A stretch of 64,000 bases of DNA from Mastigamoeba balamuthi (GCA_902651635.1 CACRSC010000010.1:1283794-1347793); one strand, 5' to 3'. Shown: positions 1 to 11,480, numbered from the stretch's first letter. Numbers and translations are program-made. Notes: generated from the letters alone by a model not told the origin.

Positions 1-1
1 G

Positions 2-2001
2 GTGGACTCGGTCGACCTCAGCTCGCTGACGGCCACGGCGACCCTCACGGGCGTCTCGTGCGGCGTCGTCGGCGCAGACGTCAGCAAGCGCACGGCCTGC
101 CCCGTCCTGACGCTGCCCCCGACCGGCAAGCTCGTGCTCGTCACCAGCAGCTACGCGGTGTTCAGGACCGTCTCGTGGCCGACCGCCACCGCGACCTCCG
201 CCGCGCTCTCGCTGACGCTCGCCAGCGCCGGTGCCCGCTGCGTCGCGCCCAGCGGGTTCCTGTTCGAGCTCCCTGTCACGGTGCCCCGGAGCGCTGTCCT
301 GTCGCCGCTGCAGAGCGCCACCCTCTTCCTCGGCGGCCTCACGGTCTCTCTCGGCGCCGCGCTCGAAGCCGAGGGCGTCGTCGACAAGGACTCGCTGTGT
401 CCGTACACGCCGTCGTCCCTACTTTCGATGGCGCAGCCGGGCGTGCTCGTTGCGGCTACCGCCCTGAACGTCATGGGAGCTCTCCGCATGCGTGTGAGTG
501 GCCAAGCGGTGCCCGTTATCGCCGTCACCGGCGCAGCGCTGAACCTCGCCACTGGAGTCACTGTCGAGTTCTACACGACCAACCCCGCCATTGTCGCTTC
601 CTCGCCCCTCTTCTTAAGCGACGTAGGGCTCTCGCTGCCGCCCGCGGTGTCGGGGGATGGCACTGTCGCGCTGTCGAACCTGGTGACTGCCGGCGTGGGA
701 ATGACGAACTACAGGTGGCCTGCTGGGTGCGACCAGGCGGGCTGGGAGTGCGGCAGCTTCGTGCTCGGCAACGAGACGATTGTCTGCCCGGGAGTCTGCG
801 GCACGGGCTCGAACTGCTCGGCCGCCACGCACTCGTGCTTCGTCGACCCCACCAACGTCCAGACGTGCACGTGGCTGAACGCAAATGGCGGCAGCTGGAC
901 AGACGCCACCAGGTGGAGCTGCCTCCGCGTGCCGGCCGCGGGCTCTGGCGACAAGGGCGTTGGCGACAACGTCAACGTCAGCAATCTGGGTGACGGCCAA
1001 GTGATCACCAACGTTTCGTGCTATATCGCCGATACGGCGGCGAGATGCGGGGCGCTGACGCTGCCGACGGGTCGCTGGGTGACGCTGCGCACGGCGCGCG
1101 CGTCGTCGGTGGCCGCGTTCACCGACATCACGCAGAACGCGCTGCTGCGGGTCGAAGGAGGCGGCACGCTGGACCTCAGCGTCGCCGAGTCGTACGACGG
1201 CAGCCTCACGCTCAGCGCGTCGACGGCGAGGTTCCCGCTGCTGCGCTTTGGCGGCACCCTGCGTCTGCTCGACAGCTACGCTTCGCTCGAGACGACGACG
1301 GGCGACCTCACGCTGAAATCCACATCGACAGTCTGCGACAGCACCTCCGCCCTCGTGTGTTGCCCGGCCTAACAGTGCCCCCCCCTCCTGCAGGTGTACA
1401 TGACCACGTCGACCGCCGGCATCTCGCCGCAGCTGCGCGCGGCGATGACGCTGAGCTTGGACGGTTCGCTCTCGTTCCTGTGGGGCAGCGCCAGCGACGC
1501 GGAGCCCGGGACGCTGGCGCTGGGCTCGAGCGCCGTCGGCCTCGTCGGCGGCTCGTTCGACACCGTGGCGGGCAACGTGGCCGCCGACGACCTGTGGGTG
1601 CGCAACGGCGTGCTGGGCATGTGCTGGCCAGCGAGGTGCGACCAGGCGGGCTTCGAGTGCGGCACCGTCGACACGGGCTGCGCGGTGCTCTCGTGCCGCT
1701 CGTGCCCGAGCAGCCTCTTCTGCGTCATGACGCGCACGAGCTCCACGTGCGCCATCTGGCCGCCGCCCAACAACAACTCGTACTCGGAGCTGCCGGAGGA
1801 GGGGGGGCCCGACAGTGCGCACATAGCTCGCTCGAAACACCTGAGTGGAGCTGCCGACTGACGCTGTGTGGGGGGCCACGCACAGACACCGCGTGGAAGG
1901 GCGTTCTTATCGCGGTCGGCACGACGGCCGGAGGCGCGTGCCTGCTGGTCGGAGGAGTGCTGTTCTGGAGGTCTTACAAGAAGAACTCGGAGGAGGTGTA
2001 A
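2..2001 (+). CDS. Secreted repeat protein with C-terminal membrane anchor, 5'-partial
   Basis: The gene enters from the left edge. Exons are about 2-1330, 1394-1814 and 1886-2001; the last junction restores an Asn codon in phase 1. The donor of the first intron is either GTCTGC at 1331 or GTGTGT at 1355. At least two similar units of roughly 300 residues occur. Each has beta-strand-rich stretches (TLPTGRWVTLRTA) and a Cys-rich element of the form W-P-A-x-C-D-Q-A-G-x-E-C-G, seen near 717-760 and again near 1624-1665. The element GGSWTDATRW with a following GDNV resembles the W-x-G-x-G-x-W repeats of bacterial-type beta-helix surface proteins. The end is a hydrophobic helix (GVLIAVGTTAGGACLLVGGVLF) followed by RSYKKNSEEV, so it is a type I surface protein. 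The function is unknown, and the N-terminus and signal peptide lie outside the window. Confidence 0.7.
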
Positions 2002-2533
2002 GACGACCGGGGAGGAGGGACGACAACTGCAACAGCCAACAGCAACACCCAGCATGGGCCATCGACAGCACACCCACGCGATGGCACCAACGCACGACAG
2101 GCACACAACACACACTCACAGGCACGCCACACATTGCACGAGCTAACAGCACCTACGACACCCCCAAAGCACAACCAGCCAAGCACACTCGCACGCACAC
2201 ACACCCACACGCACATTCCTGGCACCCAACCCCAACCAAAAAGCCCTCCGAACAACGAACCGGACGATGAACGGTCAGCACGCTACACCCACACCCCTTT
2301 AGACTGCAATTCGGGCCCCCAAATAACTGGTGATTTCGCATTCCGCACAAATGGATTCACGCACGCTCCTGGGAGGCAGGCCCACATGCCCGGCTGTGTT
2401 GCAGACCGCAGTCTTCGTGTACGGAGAGAACGTGTCCGGGCATGCCTTTGTTTTCTTTCATTCAACATGCAGGAGTCGGGGAACAAAAGCTCCTCAGGTG
2501 CTCACTGGTTGTGCCGCTGGGGCCATCTTGCCT
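2002..2533. other. Intergenic region between convergent genes, CA-rich
   Basis: This 530-bp stretch lies between two converging stop codons. It holds CA/CAC-rich low-complexity sequence around 2100-2220. No convincing reading frame or RNA is visible; it should contain the 3' ends of both neighbouring transcripts. Confidence 0.6.
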
Positions 2534-4429
2534 CTACAGGCAGGCAGCCACGACGCTCAGCACGGCGACGGCGCACGCGGTGGCAGCCCCCGTGTGGGAA
2601 GCTGCGCCGGAGGGCCCGTGGTGCGACGACGGCTCGACGGGGACGGCCCCCGACCCGTGCGACGACGACGACGACGACGACGAGTGGTGCACCGGGCGGG
2701 CGCTCGACCTCGAGGACGAGCCCGTGGCGGGAGGCACCACAGACCCCGAGCGAGAGGAGGACGCGGACGAGGACGAGGACGGCTCGACGGGGACCGGGGA
2801 GTGCGAGTGCGACGACGACTCGGTGTCGTTGCTGATCTCGGACGTCTCGTTGTCCGACGACGACGAGGACAGCGTGGCGTTGGGGAAGTCGGGGACGTGC
2901 GAGCCCGGGGTAGCGGTCAGGCCGAGCAGGAAGCGCACGGCGGGGTACATCTGCTGGGTGCGCAGGGCGATCTCGGTGTCGCTGACGACGAAGCCGACGC
3001 CGGCAATCTCGACCGTGTACGAGTGCAGGATGTGGGCCTGCTCATAGGCCCACGAGTCGGTGGCGCCGCCGACGGGGTAGAGATCCATGCCCTTGACGCT
3101 CGTGTAGTTTCTGGTGTTGGTCAGAGCGGCCATCGTGTCGCCGACCCAGCGGAGGTACGTCTCGTCGGGGCAGTCGTCGGTCGTCCAGCCGTAGGGGCGC
3201 AGGAACTGACCCGAGTTGCTGTGGAAGTCGATGAACGTGCGCACGTTGCTGCCCAGCGAGAGGATCCAGCTGCTGATGCCGCGCGTCTCGGGCTCGCTCC
3301 AGGGCCTCGGGCCCATGTAGACGTTCGTGGACGGGTTGCTGGAAGCGCCGATGCCCCAGTGCCCGTCGTCCCAGTTGCGGTTGAGGTCGATGCCGACGGC
3401 GGTGCCGTTGACGAGGCCCCTGTTCTTGCGCCAGAGCCTGTTGTGGGTTCTGCTGTACTCGTAGCCGTCGGGGTTGTAGCAAGGCACGACGTAGACGGTC
3501 TGCGTGTCGAGCACGTGGCGCACGTTGCTCGTGTTGCCCGCGTACTCGGCCAGCAGGTCGCGCACCATCCGCACCAGCACCGCGGGGCCGATCCACTCGC
3601 GCGCGTGGATGCCCGACAGCAGCAGCGAGATGTTGTGCGTGGCGTTGCCCCTGCCCAGGCGCAGGGCCGGGATCGAGCGGTTCTCGACCGAGGTCGCCAC
3701 CTGCGGCAGGAACGAGGCCACCTCCGGGTACTCCACGGCGAACTGGCGCGTGCGTTCCACGATCTCGTCGAACGAGTGGAAGTGGTCGTACCAGTCGCCC
3801 TCGGCGCGCTCGCGGGAGTTGTCGGTCATCGAGGCCTCGATCTGCTCCTGCAGGTCGTCGACCGTGACCACGTGCTCGACCTGCGCCTCAGCAAACTCCC
3901 TGCACGTTGTAGAGGAAGCCGATCAGGGGTGTGTGCACGTCGGGGTGTGGCAGAACCACGGGAACATTGACAAAGAGGGGGGTGCACGGCACAGAGAACA
4001 CCGTGTTTACATTCGGTTGAATTATGCGGTAGTTTGTGGGGCAAGGGAATAGTGTGTTTGTTTGTCCGTTGGTCCTTTGGGGGGGCAGGCGGCGGTCAGC
4101 GTACCTGTACGCAGAAGGCGACATCCTGATCGAGGCAGTCGCTCCGAGGACGAGCTGCCCGTCGTGGCTGAGCACCTCGGCGGGGCTGGGGGTGCCCTCT
4201 GTTGCTCCGTCGGTGCGGTCAGTATTCAGGGGGCGCTGTTTTACTTGAAACTTGCTGGACTGTGTGGGTCGCTCTCACCTGCGTCCAGACCGATCCTCTC
4301 GAGCAGGTCGGCAGTCGAGGTGGAGCCGACGTGCAGGCGGACAACGCGGTGCCCGTCGTACCTCACGGGGGTCGACAGGGCAGTGAGGGCCGCAAAGGCC
4401 AAAACGATCGCGAGGGATGCGTGGCCCAT
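2534..4429 (-). CDS. M14 metallocarboxypeptidase, secreted, probably GPI-anchored
   Basis: Exons on the minus strand are 4429-4279, 4198-4105 and 3899-2534, giving 536 residues. Exon 1 starts with a signal peptide (MGHASLAIVLAFAALTALST) and enters an activation peptide (YDGHRVVRL); exon 2 completes it. The catalytic domain shows the zinc-binding HxxE in GIHAREW, the NPDGYEYSRTHNRLWRKNR region with substrate-binding Asn/Arg, the third zinc ligand in DFHSNSGQ, and the catalytic Glu in YTVEIAG. These are the hallmarks of family M14A/B carboxypeptidases, which remove C-terminal residues. After the domain come about 100 Ser-rich residues and a short hydrophobic tail ending AVAVLSVVAACL, as in GPI-anchor signals. 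Both introns restore codons across the junction, which supports the model. The zinc and catalytic residues are all present, so the enzyme looks active. Confidence 0.9.
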
Positions 4430-4898
4430 CGTTGGGTGATGGGGTGTGTGTTGGTGTGTAAAGTGTTTTTGAAATTGAGTGTGATGTGGTGACCGGGTTT
4501 TGATATCCGGGTGCGGGGTGTGGGGGTTCACAGTATGTTTCTCCTTGGTGAGAGCCGTTGGACAGCTCGGACAGGAATGCAGAACGGGTGCGGTGTGTGG
4601 ATGATGAGAAAAACCGGTGAACTTCTGGAACGCCTTCAGAAAGGCCTCTTCTCACACCTTCTCACCGATTCCCCACACACCCTCTTCCTTCCATCCCCTC
4701 GAGCGCGAGACACAGAGCCTCCCCGGGTATGCCGCCCCCACACAACGTCCGCGTGGCACACCAACCGTCGTGCAGGGGCGCCGGTTTCCATTCTCGTTAG
4801 CGCGTGGAACTGCGGTGATCATCTGCCTGCTGGCCGGTTTTGGGGAGGGCGCCAAACTGACAGGGCTCTCTGGCTGACTGTGTGGGCTGCCCTGCCTG
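4430..4898. other. Upstream region of the carboxypeptidase
   Basis: This is 470 bp between the start of the carboxypeptidase and the stop of the next minus-strand gene. It is less GC-rich than the genes, with T/G-rich runs near 4440-4480. It should hold the carboxypeptidase promoter. No distinct motif or gene is recognised. Confidence 0.5.
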
Positions 4899-5711
4899 CT
4901 ACTTGATGTTCACGCAGAACGGTGCGCAGAGCCTGGCGGCAGCAACGACCCTGCGCACGTGGGACCTGATCCTCAGGGCTGCCGCGCTCGTGTCGCAGCG
5001 CCTCGCGACGACCGTCGACGCGCCCAGGCTCAGGCGCAGCGGCAGCGGCCCGCCCTCGCCCGGCGGCGGGTACGTCTCGTAGTCCCACAGGTCCACCACG
5101 ACCTCCTCCTGGCGGGGGACGCGGGGGTGAGACGGGGGCGCGCGAAAAACCGACGCCAGAAGCGGCGGGTCAGGAGTCAACTGAGCGCGGACGTTCTCGG
5201 GCACGACATCGATTCTGTCGAAGACGAAGGCGATGGAGGTGCCCTTGGGGCTCAGGCGGCCCGTGACGCCGCTGAGGCCCTCGGGGAGGCCGCGCCAGGT
5301 GGCGCCGCCGTCGTCCGAGACCAGCGAGGCCCTCGTGCTGGTGGCCGTGTCCCTGGCGCCCCCGCGGCTGGCGGGCTCGACGAATACGCACCAGACGCTG
5401 CTGCAGCCCTGCTGCTGCTGCTGCTGGCTGGCCTCGCAGGCGGCCCGCGTGGCCTCGAGCGTGACCTGGCGCGACATGCAGACCCAGAGCGTGTGGCCGC
5501 AGAGCGCAATGTCCGAGAGCTTCGCCGCGAAGTTGTCGCTGACCGAGTGGCCTGCGTGGGGGCCGATCACGCAGACGACCAAGTGGGTGCACGCCCGCAG
5601 CGCACTGCCCAGCTCCGCCGACGAGGCGGGCGCTGAACCGCGCGGCCTCTTGGCCTCCGGAGTGGCCACACCGGCCGGAGGGCTTCCCTGGGGCTCCGGA
5701 CTGCGTTTCAT
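4899..5711 (-). CDS. Hypothetical protein with an Asp-box motif
   Basis: A 270-residue open frame begins at an ATG at 5711 just after an AT-rich upstream stretch. Residues around 120-135 contain SDDGGATWRGLP, a good match to the Asp-box (S-x-D-x-G-x-T-W) that marks beta-propeller folds such as sialidases and VPS10 proteins. Here it occurs only once that I can see. A short polyQ run (six Gln) interrupts the middle. There is no signal peptide or membrane helix. One stretch near 5080-5180 could hide an in-frame intron, because CCCCGCCAG followed by GAGGAGG looks like an acceptor. Function unknown; the single Asp-box is suggestive only. Confidence 0.6.
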   Translation of the reverse strand: MKRSPEPQGSPPAGVATPEAKRPRGSAPASSAELGSALRACTHLVVCVIGPHAGHSVSDNFAAKLSDIALCGHTLWVCMSRQVTLEATRAACEASQQQQQQGCSSVWCVFVEPASRGGARDTATSTRASLVSDDGGATWRGLPEGLSGVTGRLSPKGTSIAFVFDRIDVVPENVRAQLTPDPPLLASVFRAPPSHPRVPRQEEVVVDLWDYETYPPPGEGGPLPLRLSLGASTVVARRCDTSAAALRIRSHVRRVVAAARLCAPFCVNIK

Positions 5712-6525
5712 TGCCCCGAATCCCGTTTTTGGTTTTTACTTGAAAACCAGTTAGATTCATGCCAGCATTTTTATCTGCTCGATTCCCTGCAGGGAAGTAA
5801 GTGTAGTTATTTGATTATGTAATGGGAAGACTACATTCAATCCCACCCAATGAAATACAGACGTATTTGTTCTTGGTCTCAGTGCCTTTGTAGATTGCTG
5901 CTGCAAGACTTGCTTGATTGTGCCTGACGGCGACACCACAAAGAAGCTTATTCGGTGGAAGAGTGGCAGCGCGTGTTGCCCTAGTGTCGTGTTCCCACAC
6001 CTCAGGGGCCGGGGACTGGTGGCCGATTGAATCGTCTGATTCAAGGTGTAGGCGGGATGGGAGGACTGCAGATCCGGTGGTCCAATTGGCTGGACGAAGT
6101 GTGATCCGCGAGCGCCCTGTGTGGAAAAAGGAGCGCTGCCGGGAGGGAAACCCCCGTGCCTGTGCATCCCCACCCCACCCGAGGGGGTTCTCACCACGCC
6201 GTGTCCCCAGAGCCGTGTGCTCGGCCAAGAGCCGGATGTGAGCAGAGAGAGCCTCGCTCCCGGCGCTGGCAACGCTGTGCGGACGGGTGACTCACTGGAA
6301 ATCGCCGCATTCAGCAAACCGCGTGTTGCTTGTGCGGTGGTGCACCTGAGTCACAGGCAGGAAGAGAGGAGGGATGAGGCAGCCCCAACGATTTTCGCGA
6401 GACGCGGCGAAAGAATCTCCTTTTTTTGAACTTCAGAGCAGGCAGAGGCGAAGAGAGAGAGGGCACCCCCACAGCCCCCACAGCAGGCAGCCCAGCAGCC
6501 CCCCCACGACCCAGGCAACCAACCA
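5712..6525. other. Intergenic region between divergent genes
   Basis: The 814 bp separate a minus-strand gene and the plus-strand ceramide synthase, so two promoters are expected. The part near 5760-5900 is AT-rich and the rest is mixed. Open frames exist on both strands but have unlikely composition and no recognisable domain, so no gene is called. Confidence 0.5.
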
Positions 6526-7964
6526 ATGCAGGACGTCGAGAAGTACGTGCTGTACCTGCTGACGGCGTGCGTGCCGCTGTTCGGCCTCATGTGGCGCGAC
6601 ATGGCGCTCTACCTCGAGCAGCGCCGGCGGTACGCGCCCCCCGAGAACAGGTCCACGTTCAGGGCCCCGGACCTCGCGTGGTCCCTCGTCTTCGCCCTCG
6701 CCATCGGCCTCTCGCGCTGGGCCTACTTCAGGTTCGCCGGGCCGCTGCTGGGCCGCATCACCAAGATCAAGCCGCACTACGACAGCGCCCAGAGGGCTGC
6801 GGTGCGTTGTTCGCTGCCTGTTGTTTGGGGGGGTGGGCCGATTGGGGGGGTCCGAGATATCCCAGAGATTCGCGTATCTCTCCTGCCGATCCAGATTCTG
6901 GAATCGAGGGTGATTGAGGGGGAGGAGGGGGTGTGTGCGTTCCGATACCACGTGACGGCACCGGCCTTGCCCCAGCTGCCGAGGAGACAACGGGAACCCC
7001 TGGCGGGTGATTTTTTTTGAGTGTCTCGTGGGAGAAGATATTGGAATCTCAGTGCTGACGCCATGACTGTGCGCAGCGGAAGGAGAGGCTCGTTCAGAAC
7101 TCGTTCGGGCTGCTCTTCTACGTCGTGGCGACGGTCGTCGGCAACGTGGTGCTGGCCGACAAGGACTGGGCGCCGCGGGCGTTCGTCTGGGGCGCCACGG
7201 GCCACCCGGACAACTGCTGGTCCAACTACTGGTCCTACGACGCGTCTCGCGACGTGCGCATGTACTACGCGTTCGGCCTGGGCCACAGCCTGCACGCCAT
7301 GTACTTCCAGCTGCTGCACAAGGAGCGCCGCCGCGACTTCCTCGAGATGATGGTGCACCACATCGTGACGGTGCTGCTCATCACGCTCTCGTACGTCTAC
7401 GGCTACACGCGCATCGGGACGCTCGTGCTGCTCGTCCACGACTTCAGCGACGTCTTCATCTGCCTCGCGCGCGCGGCCAACGAGTGCACGCCCGACTGGG
7501 TCGTCGCGCTCTCGTTCGTGCTGCTCAACGCGTCGTGGGTGTACCTGCGCCTCTTCTGCTACCCGTTCATGCTCGTCTGGAGCGCCACGTTCCGCGCCGT
7601 GCCCATCGTCAACGCGCAGGGCTTCGAGGGGCACAACGCGGGGTACTGGCCGTTCAACGTGCTGCTCTGGGTGCTCTACGTGCTGCACCTGTTCTGGTTC
7701 GCCATGTTCCTCAAGATGTGGTACTACATGATCGCCAAGAGCAGCCTCGACGACGTCGTCAACAAGGTCCCCGACACGCCGCAGCAGCAGGCCAGCAAGC
7801 CCAAGGCCCCGGCCGCCAGCACCGCGGCCGCCGCCAGCAACAGCAGCAACAGCAGCAACAGCAGCAGCAGCAGCAAGCCGGCAGCCACGCTCGGAGTCCC
7901 GCCCGTGCCCATGCGTGCCATGTCGCCCGGATCGACGTTCTCCAACGCCGGGTACAACAACTAA
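6526..7964 (+). CDS. Ceramide synthase (TLC/LAG1 domain)
   Basis: Two exons, 6526-6801 and 7077-7964, encode 387 residues. The intron runs GTGCGT to GCGCAG and is phase 0. It is AT-richer than the exons and carries the GAGATATC and CGTATCTC words seen in other introns here. The protein is multi-pass. It contains the LAG1 motif: HHIVTVLLITLSYVYGY followed by VLLVHDFSDVFICLARA, with the paired His and the H-D-x-S-D residues needed for acyl transfer. Ceramide synthases join a fatty acyl-CoA to a sphingoid base in the endoplasmic reticulum. The C-terminal tail is rich in Gln, Ala and Ser, with a short CAG-type repeat, and should face the cytosol. No homeobox-like domain is present, as in fungal LAG1. 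Confidence 0.93.
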
Positions 7965-8373
7965 GAGGACGGGGTGGCCGTTTGTTCGAACGCGATGACC
8001 GGCCCTCCTGGGGGCAAGCGCGCGCCCACGCACCCCCCCTTGCCCTCTGGGTGGGGCCGTAATAAGCCAACAAACACCGACACTAGTCTTCGATCTGTTC
8101 GTTACGTTGATCGTCGCCCGTTGTTGCTTTTTGCCTCCCACCACTTGCCACAGTGTGGTACAGAAGAGAGTTGCACTATTCATAATCCCCACAGATGCAA
8201 GTCCACTCCACTCCGCTGTGCTGTGCGCGCGGGGGGGGCCCTGACAGAGAGTTGTTGCATGTGCGGCCCGTGCCTACACGACGGCCACCTCCTCCCTCGT
8301 GTTCGTTTACCCGGGCACACACGAGCGCACACAACCAACTCCCGTTGCCCTCGGTCGCGCTCTCCCCTCCCCT
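7965..8373. other. 3' intergenic region between convergent genes
   Basis: About 410 bp lie between the ceramide synthase stop and the stop of the CCCH/Smr gene on the other strand. Several short frames occur but none has coding character. I see no RNA gene. Confidence 0.5.
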
Positions 8374-10675
8374 CTATTGCCTCGGCGCCCCTGGGGGCGA
8401 CGCCGTGGGCGACGGCGTGGCGTTGCTGGGCGAGGCGGGGAGGCTCACGCGCCACGACCCGCCGCGGCCGTCGGGCGAGCAGTCGTGGTGCTCCATGCCG
8501 CTGCGCTCGAGCCAGTGCCTGACGCCGCTGGCGAGCTTGCCCTCGCCGTTGCCGCCACTGCCGCCGCTGGCGGCCTCGTTGTGCCTGCCGATGCCCGTGA
8601 CGACGACCATGGGCACGGGGCTCTGGCGCGGCTGCTGCGCAATCTCCTCGAGTATGTCGACGGCCTCGTCGACGTGCAGGCCGTGCAGGTCGAGCTGACC
8701 GGGCTGCAGGCGCTTGTTGCGCTCGGCGAGTATGCGCTCGCGGGCCAGGCGGTGCAGGTCCCATATCTGGCTGTCGATCTCGCGCGCCCGCTGCGACAGC
8801 TTGTGCGCGGCCGCCTTGTCGCCCGAGAGGTACGACGCCGTGGCCCTGCTGAACGTCATGTTGCGCATCTCCATCAGCGTCTGCGCCTCCCTGCGCTCCT
8901 TCTCGTAGAGCTTCCCCAGCTGCGACCCCGACTCGACCCACGGCACCGGCGTCACGTTCCTCCGCGGCTTCCCCTGCGGCGGCGCCAGCGACGACGAGGG
9001 CACCGCAGAGGCCGTCTTGGGCTGCTGCTGCTGCTGCTGCTGCTGCTCCTCGGGCTCCTCGGGCGCCCCGAACGTCTCTGCGAGGAACTCCTCGGCCTTC
9101 TGGCGCACGTGCATGCACTTGACGAAGACGCCCTCGACCACGTCGCGCGGCACCCACGAGAACCTCCGCTGTATCTCCCCCAGCACCACCACCTGCGCCT
9201 GCGTCAGCCTCTGCTGCCCCTGCTGCTGCTGCTGCTGCTGCTGCTGGCCCTGCTGGCCCTGCTGGCCCTGGCCCTCCTGCTGCTGCTGCTGCTGGCCCGC
9301 AGGCGCCTCGGTGAGCGGAGGGAACTCGCTGCTGTCGGGGATCTTCTCCGCAGGCGCCGCGCGCTGCTGGGGCTGCTGCTGCTGCTGCTGGGGCTGCTGT
9401 GGGGTCCTCGGGGGATGGGCGAAGGGGCAGGCGGCGCCCTTGTAGCAGTTGCCGGCGGCCCAGAAGCGGCAGACGGGGACGCTGTGGAGGTACGGACAGT
9501 TGGAGACGCTGCACCTGCCCGCCATGAAGAACGTGCACGGGATCTGCGACCTCGGGTCCGACGGGTCTCTGCGCTGCTGCTGCTGCTGCTGCTGGGCGGG
9601 CGCCGCGTACTGCTGCTGCTGCTGCTGCTGCGGCTGCTGCTCGTAGTAGTAGTCCTGGCCGCCCAGGGCGTCGCGGGCCGCGTAGTAGTCGCCGCCAAAC
9701 TGCTCCCAGACGCCCACGATGCTGTCCAGGTCGTACTCGCCCCCGAACTCCGCCACCAGCGCCGCGATGGCCTCCTCCTCCTCGCTGACCTCATGCGGCT
9801 GCTGCTGCTGCCTCTGCTGCTGCTGTTTCCTGGTTTGCTGTGACGTCAACGCAGGCTGCGGCAACGTCACGCGGCCCAGCAGGACCCTGCGCGCGGCGTC
9901 GTAGTTGAAGCTGGCCCCGCGCAGCGTCTCGGTGATCTCCGCCTGCGCCACCTCGTCCCCGAACTCCGCCACCAGCTTCTGCAGCGGCGACCTCTGCTGC
10001 CCCTGCCCCTGCCCCTGCGCCGACCCGGGCCGCGCACCGCCCGCCGTGGCCGCCGCTGGGGCCGAGGGCCAGTGGCCCGCCTGCTGCCCGCGCAGGGCGT
10101 CGCGGGCGGCCGCGTACGAGCCGAAGCACTCGATGGCCGCCGCGGCGCTGGCCTCGTCGTAGCCCGCCGCCGAGGGGCCCTGGGCCAGCTCGGCGCGCAG
10201 GCGGCGCGCGGCCCACGCGAGCGCGCGCGCGGCGGCGGGGGCGGTGACCGAGGAGTCGTCGCCCGGGGGCAGGCCGAGCGACGGGGGCTCGTTGAGGAGG
10301 TACTCGTACGTCAGGTCAAAGTCCTCCCCCATCGCCGCGTGCGACGCAGCCACCACGCGCGGGTCGTGCCGCTCCTCGAAGATGACGCAGAGCTGCTCGA
10401 ACCTGCGGGCATGGCGGTGAGAAGCGCCGGGGCGAGGAGGGGAGGAGCGAGGAGCGGGTGTGCAAATTCGATGACGGGAGAATTTGTATTTTGAAGATTT
10501 GGGTATCGGGGGGCCCTCTTGGAGAGAAAGGGTAGGGGGCGTACGGGTCGAGGTCGCCGAGGTTGTCGCTGTCGTCCATGAAGAACTCGTAGTCCTGCGA
10601 GTCGCCGAGCGACGGCGGCTGCGAGGAGCTGGCGGCGGCGGCGGCGGCGGCCGACCACGCGGACCGTGGGTCCAT
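8374..10675 (-). CDS. CCCH zinc-finger protein with CUE-like, DUF1771 and Smr domains
   Basis: Two exons, 10675-10545 and 10402-8374, encode 719 residues; a GTACGC donor and a CCGCAG acceptor restore a Pro codon. From the N-terminus there are several CUE/UBA-like three-helix segments (for example FEQLCVIFEERHD and LVAEFGGEYDLDSIVGVWEQ). Two CCCH zinc fingers follow (CTFFMAGRCSVSNCPYLH and CRFWAAGNCYKGAACPFAH). Next comes a DUF1771 helix pair (YEKERREAQTLMEMRNMTF). A C-terminal Smr domain starts at LDLHGLHVDEAVDIL and includes VVVTGIGRHN. CUE-DUF1771-Smr proteins are known in plants and animals (CID5-7, N4BP2), and some Smr domains are RNA endonucleases. CCCH fingers suggest RNA binding, so a role in mRNA turnover or translation quality control is inferred. 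Long polyQ tracts separate the domains. Confidence 0.88.
9010..9835. repeat. CAG/CTG triplet tracts encoding polyQ
   Basis: Runs of CTG (CAG on the coding minus strand) occur at about 9017-9048, 9216-9285, 9365-9395, 9570-9590, 9608-9632 and 9798-9830. They encode Gln-rich linkers of the CCCH/Smr protein. Shorter versions occur in the Asp-box gene, the ceramide synthase tail and KATNIP. They are likely to vary in length between strains. Confidence 0.85.
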
Positions 10676-11018
10676 GAGCACGATTTTATATGTTGCGGAA
10701 GAGAGCGCGCGCGAATCCCCCGCAAACGTCAGCGGCGAATCAACGATGGATTCCTTTATATCGGTCGCCAGACTCGCTTCGGTGCAGGGGGCGCGCCACG
10801 GGTGGCGGCTTTTGGGCGAGCAAGAATTACGGTCAGCGCAAATTTGAATAGGGGGTCTCTGCTTTTCCGTGGAGAATGAAATGGCGATGCCTCCTCTGGA
10901 CATCGTGCCACGTAGCTCCACGTCCGTCAGGAAACGCCCGCTTGGAGTATCCGGGAGATACGGATATCCCCGTATCGCCGCACTGATTCTGCGCCCTCCC
11001 CCCCTCGTTCAAGAAGCC
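10676..11018. promoter_or_regulatory. Divergent promoter region
   Basis: This 343-bp segment separates the starts of the CCCH/Smr gene (minus) and a small membrane protein (plus). It includes TTTATA words near 10684 and 10754 and the sequence GGAGATACGGATATCCCC near 10955-10972. Related words recur in other non-coding DNA of the window. Transcription start points cannot be fixed from sequence alone. Confidence 0.45.
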
Positions 11019-11480
11019 ATGTTGGCGCTGGCGCTCCTGGCGGCCACGCTGGCCACGGCACCCGTGCTGGCCGCTAGCGCCACGCCGAGGGTCATGGGGG
11101 TGGGCCCCGGCCTCTTTGCCCTCATCGTGGTCTTCGTCGTGGGCGCCGTCGCCTTCGTGGCCACACGCCACTGGTTCCCCCGCCTCAGCCCGTACGATAT
11201 TTATTCCGTGCCACATCATCACGGAGCTCAAGGCAAGAATCCAATTCCAAGAATTGTGTTCCTCGCGGTCGTCGGCCTCGAGGTCGTGCTGGTGCTGGTG
11301 TTCGTGCTCAGCCCGCACAAGAAGCCGGGCGAGGCAGACACCCAGGGGCCGGCTGACGAGTACGACCACACCATGGCGCCCCGGATCGTGGTGGGCATCG
11401 TCCTGTTCCTGATGGTCGTGCTCTCGTGCTGTTGCCTGTACTCCCAGGCAAACACACCCCGGCACGTGATTCCCGAATAG
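11019..11480 (+). CDS. Small membrane protein, hypothetical
   Basis: The ATG at 11019 is followed at once by a hydrophobic signal-like segment (MLALALLAATLATAPVLA). Three further hydrophobic helices follow: LFALIVVFVVGAVAFVA, VFLAVVGLEVVLVLVFVL and IVVGIVLFLMVVLSCCC. The open frame reads through to 11480 (153 residues). However, 11192-11251 is AT-rich, begins GTACGATATTTATTCC, ends CCAAG, and its removal keeps the frame. I therefore favour a 60-nt in-frame intron and a 133-residue protein. The family is not recognised. It shares its upstream region with the CCCH/Smr gene. Confidence 0.65.
   Translation: MLALALLAATLATAPVLAASATPRVMGVGPGLFALIVVFVVGAVAFVATRHWFPRLSPYDIYSVPHHHGAQGKNPIPRIVFLAVVGLEVVLVLVFVLSPHKKPGEADTQGPADEYDHTMAPRIVVGIVLFLMVVLSCCCLYSQANTPRHVIPE

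Noticed and set aside
614-1879. Long minus-strand open frame (421 codons) antisense to the repeat protein
   Set aside because: Arg/Ala/Gly-rich product typical of the reverse strand of GC-rich coding DNA; the plus strand has repeats, Cys motifs and a membrane anchor.
2330-3970. Plus-strand open frame opposite the carboxypeptidase
   Set aside because: Mirror of the M14 exon with repeated Val-Arg-Asp composition and no domain.
5757-6317. Minus-strand open frame of 186 codons in the intergenic region
   Set aside because: No domain, irregular composition, and it overlaps other equally open frames on both strands.
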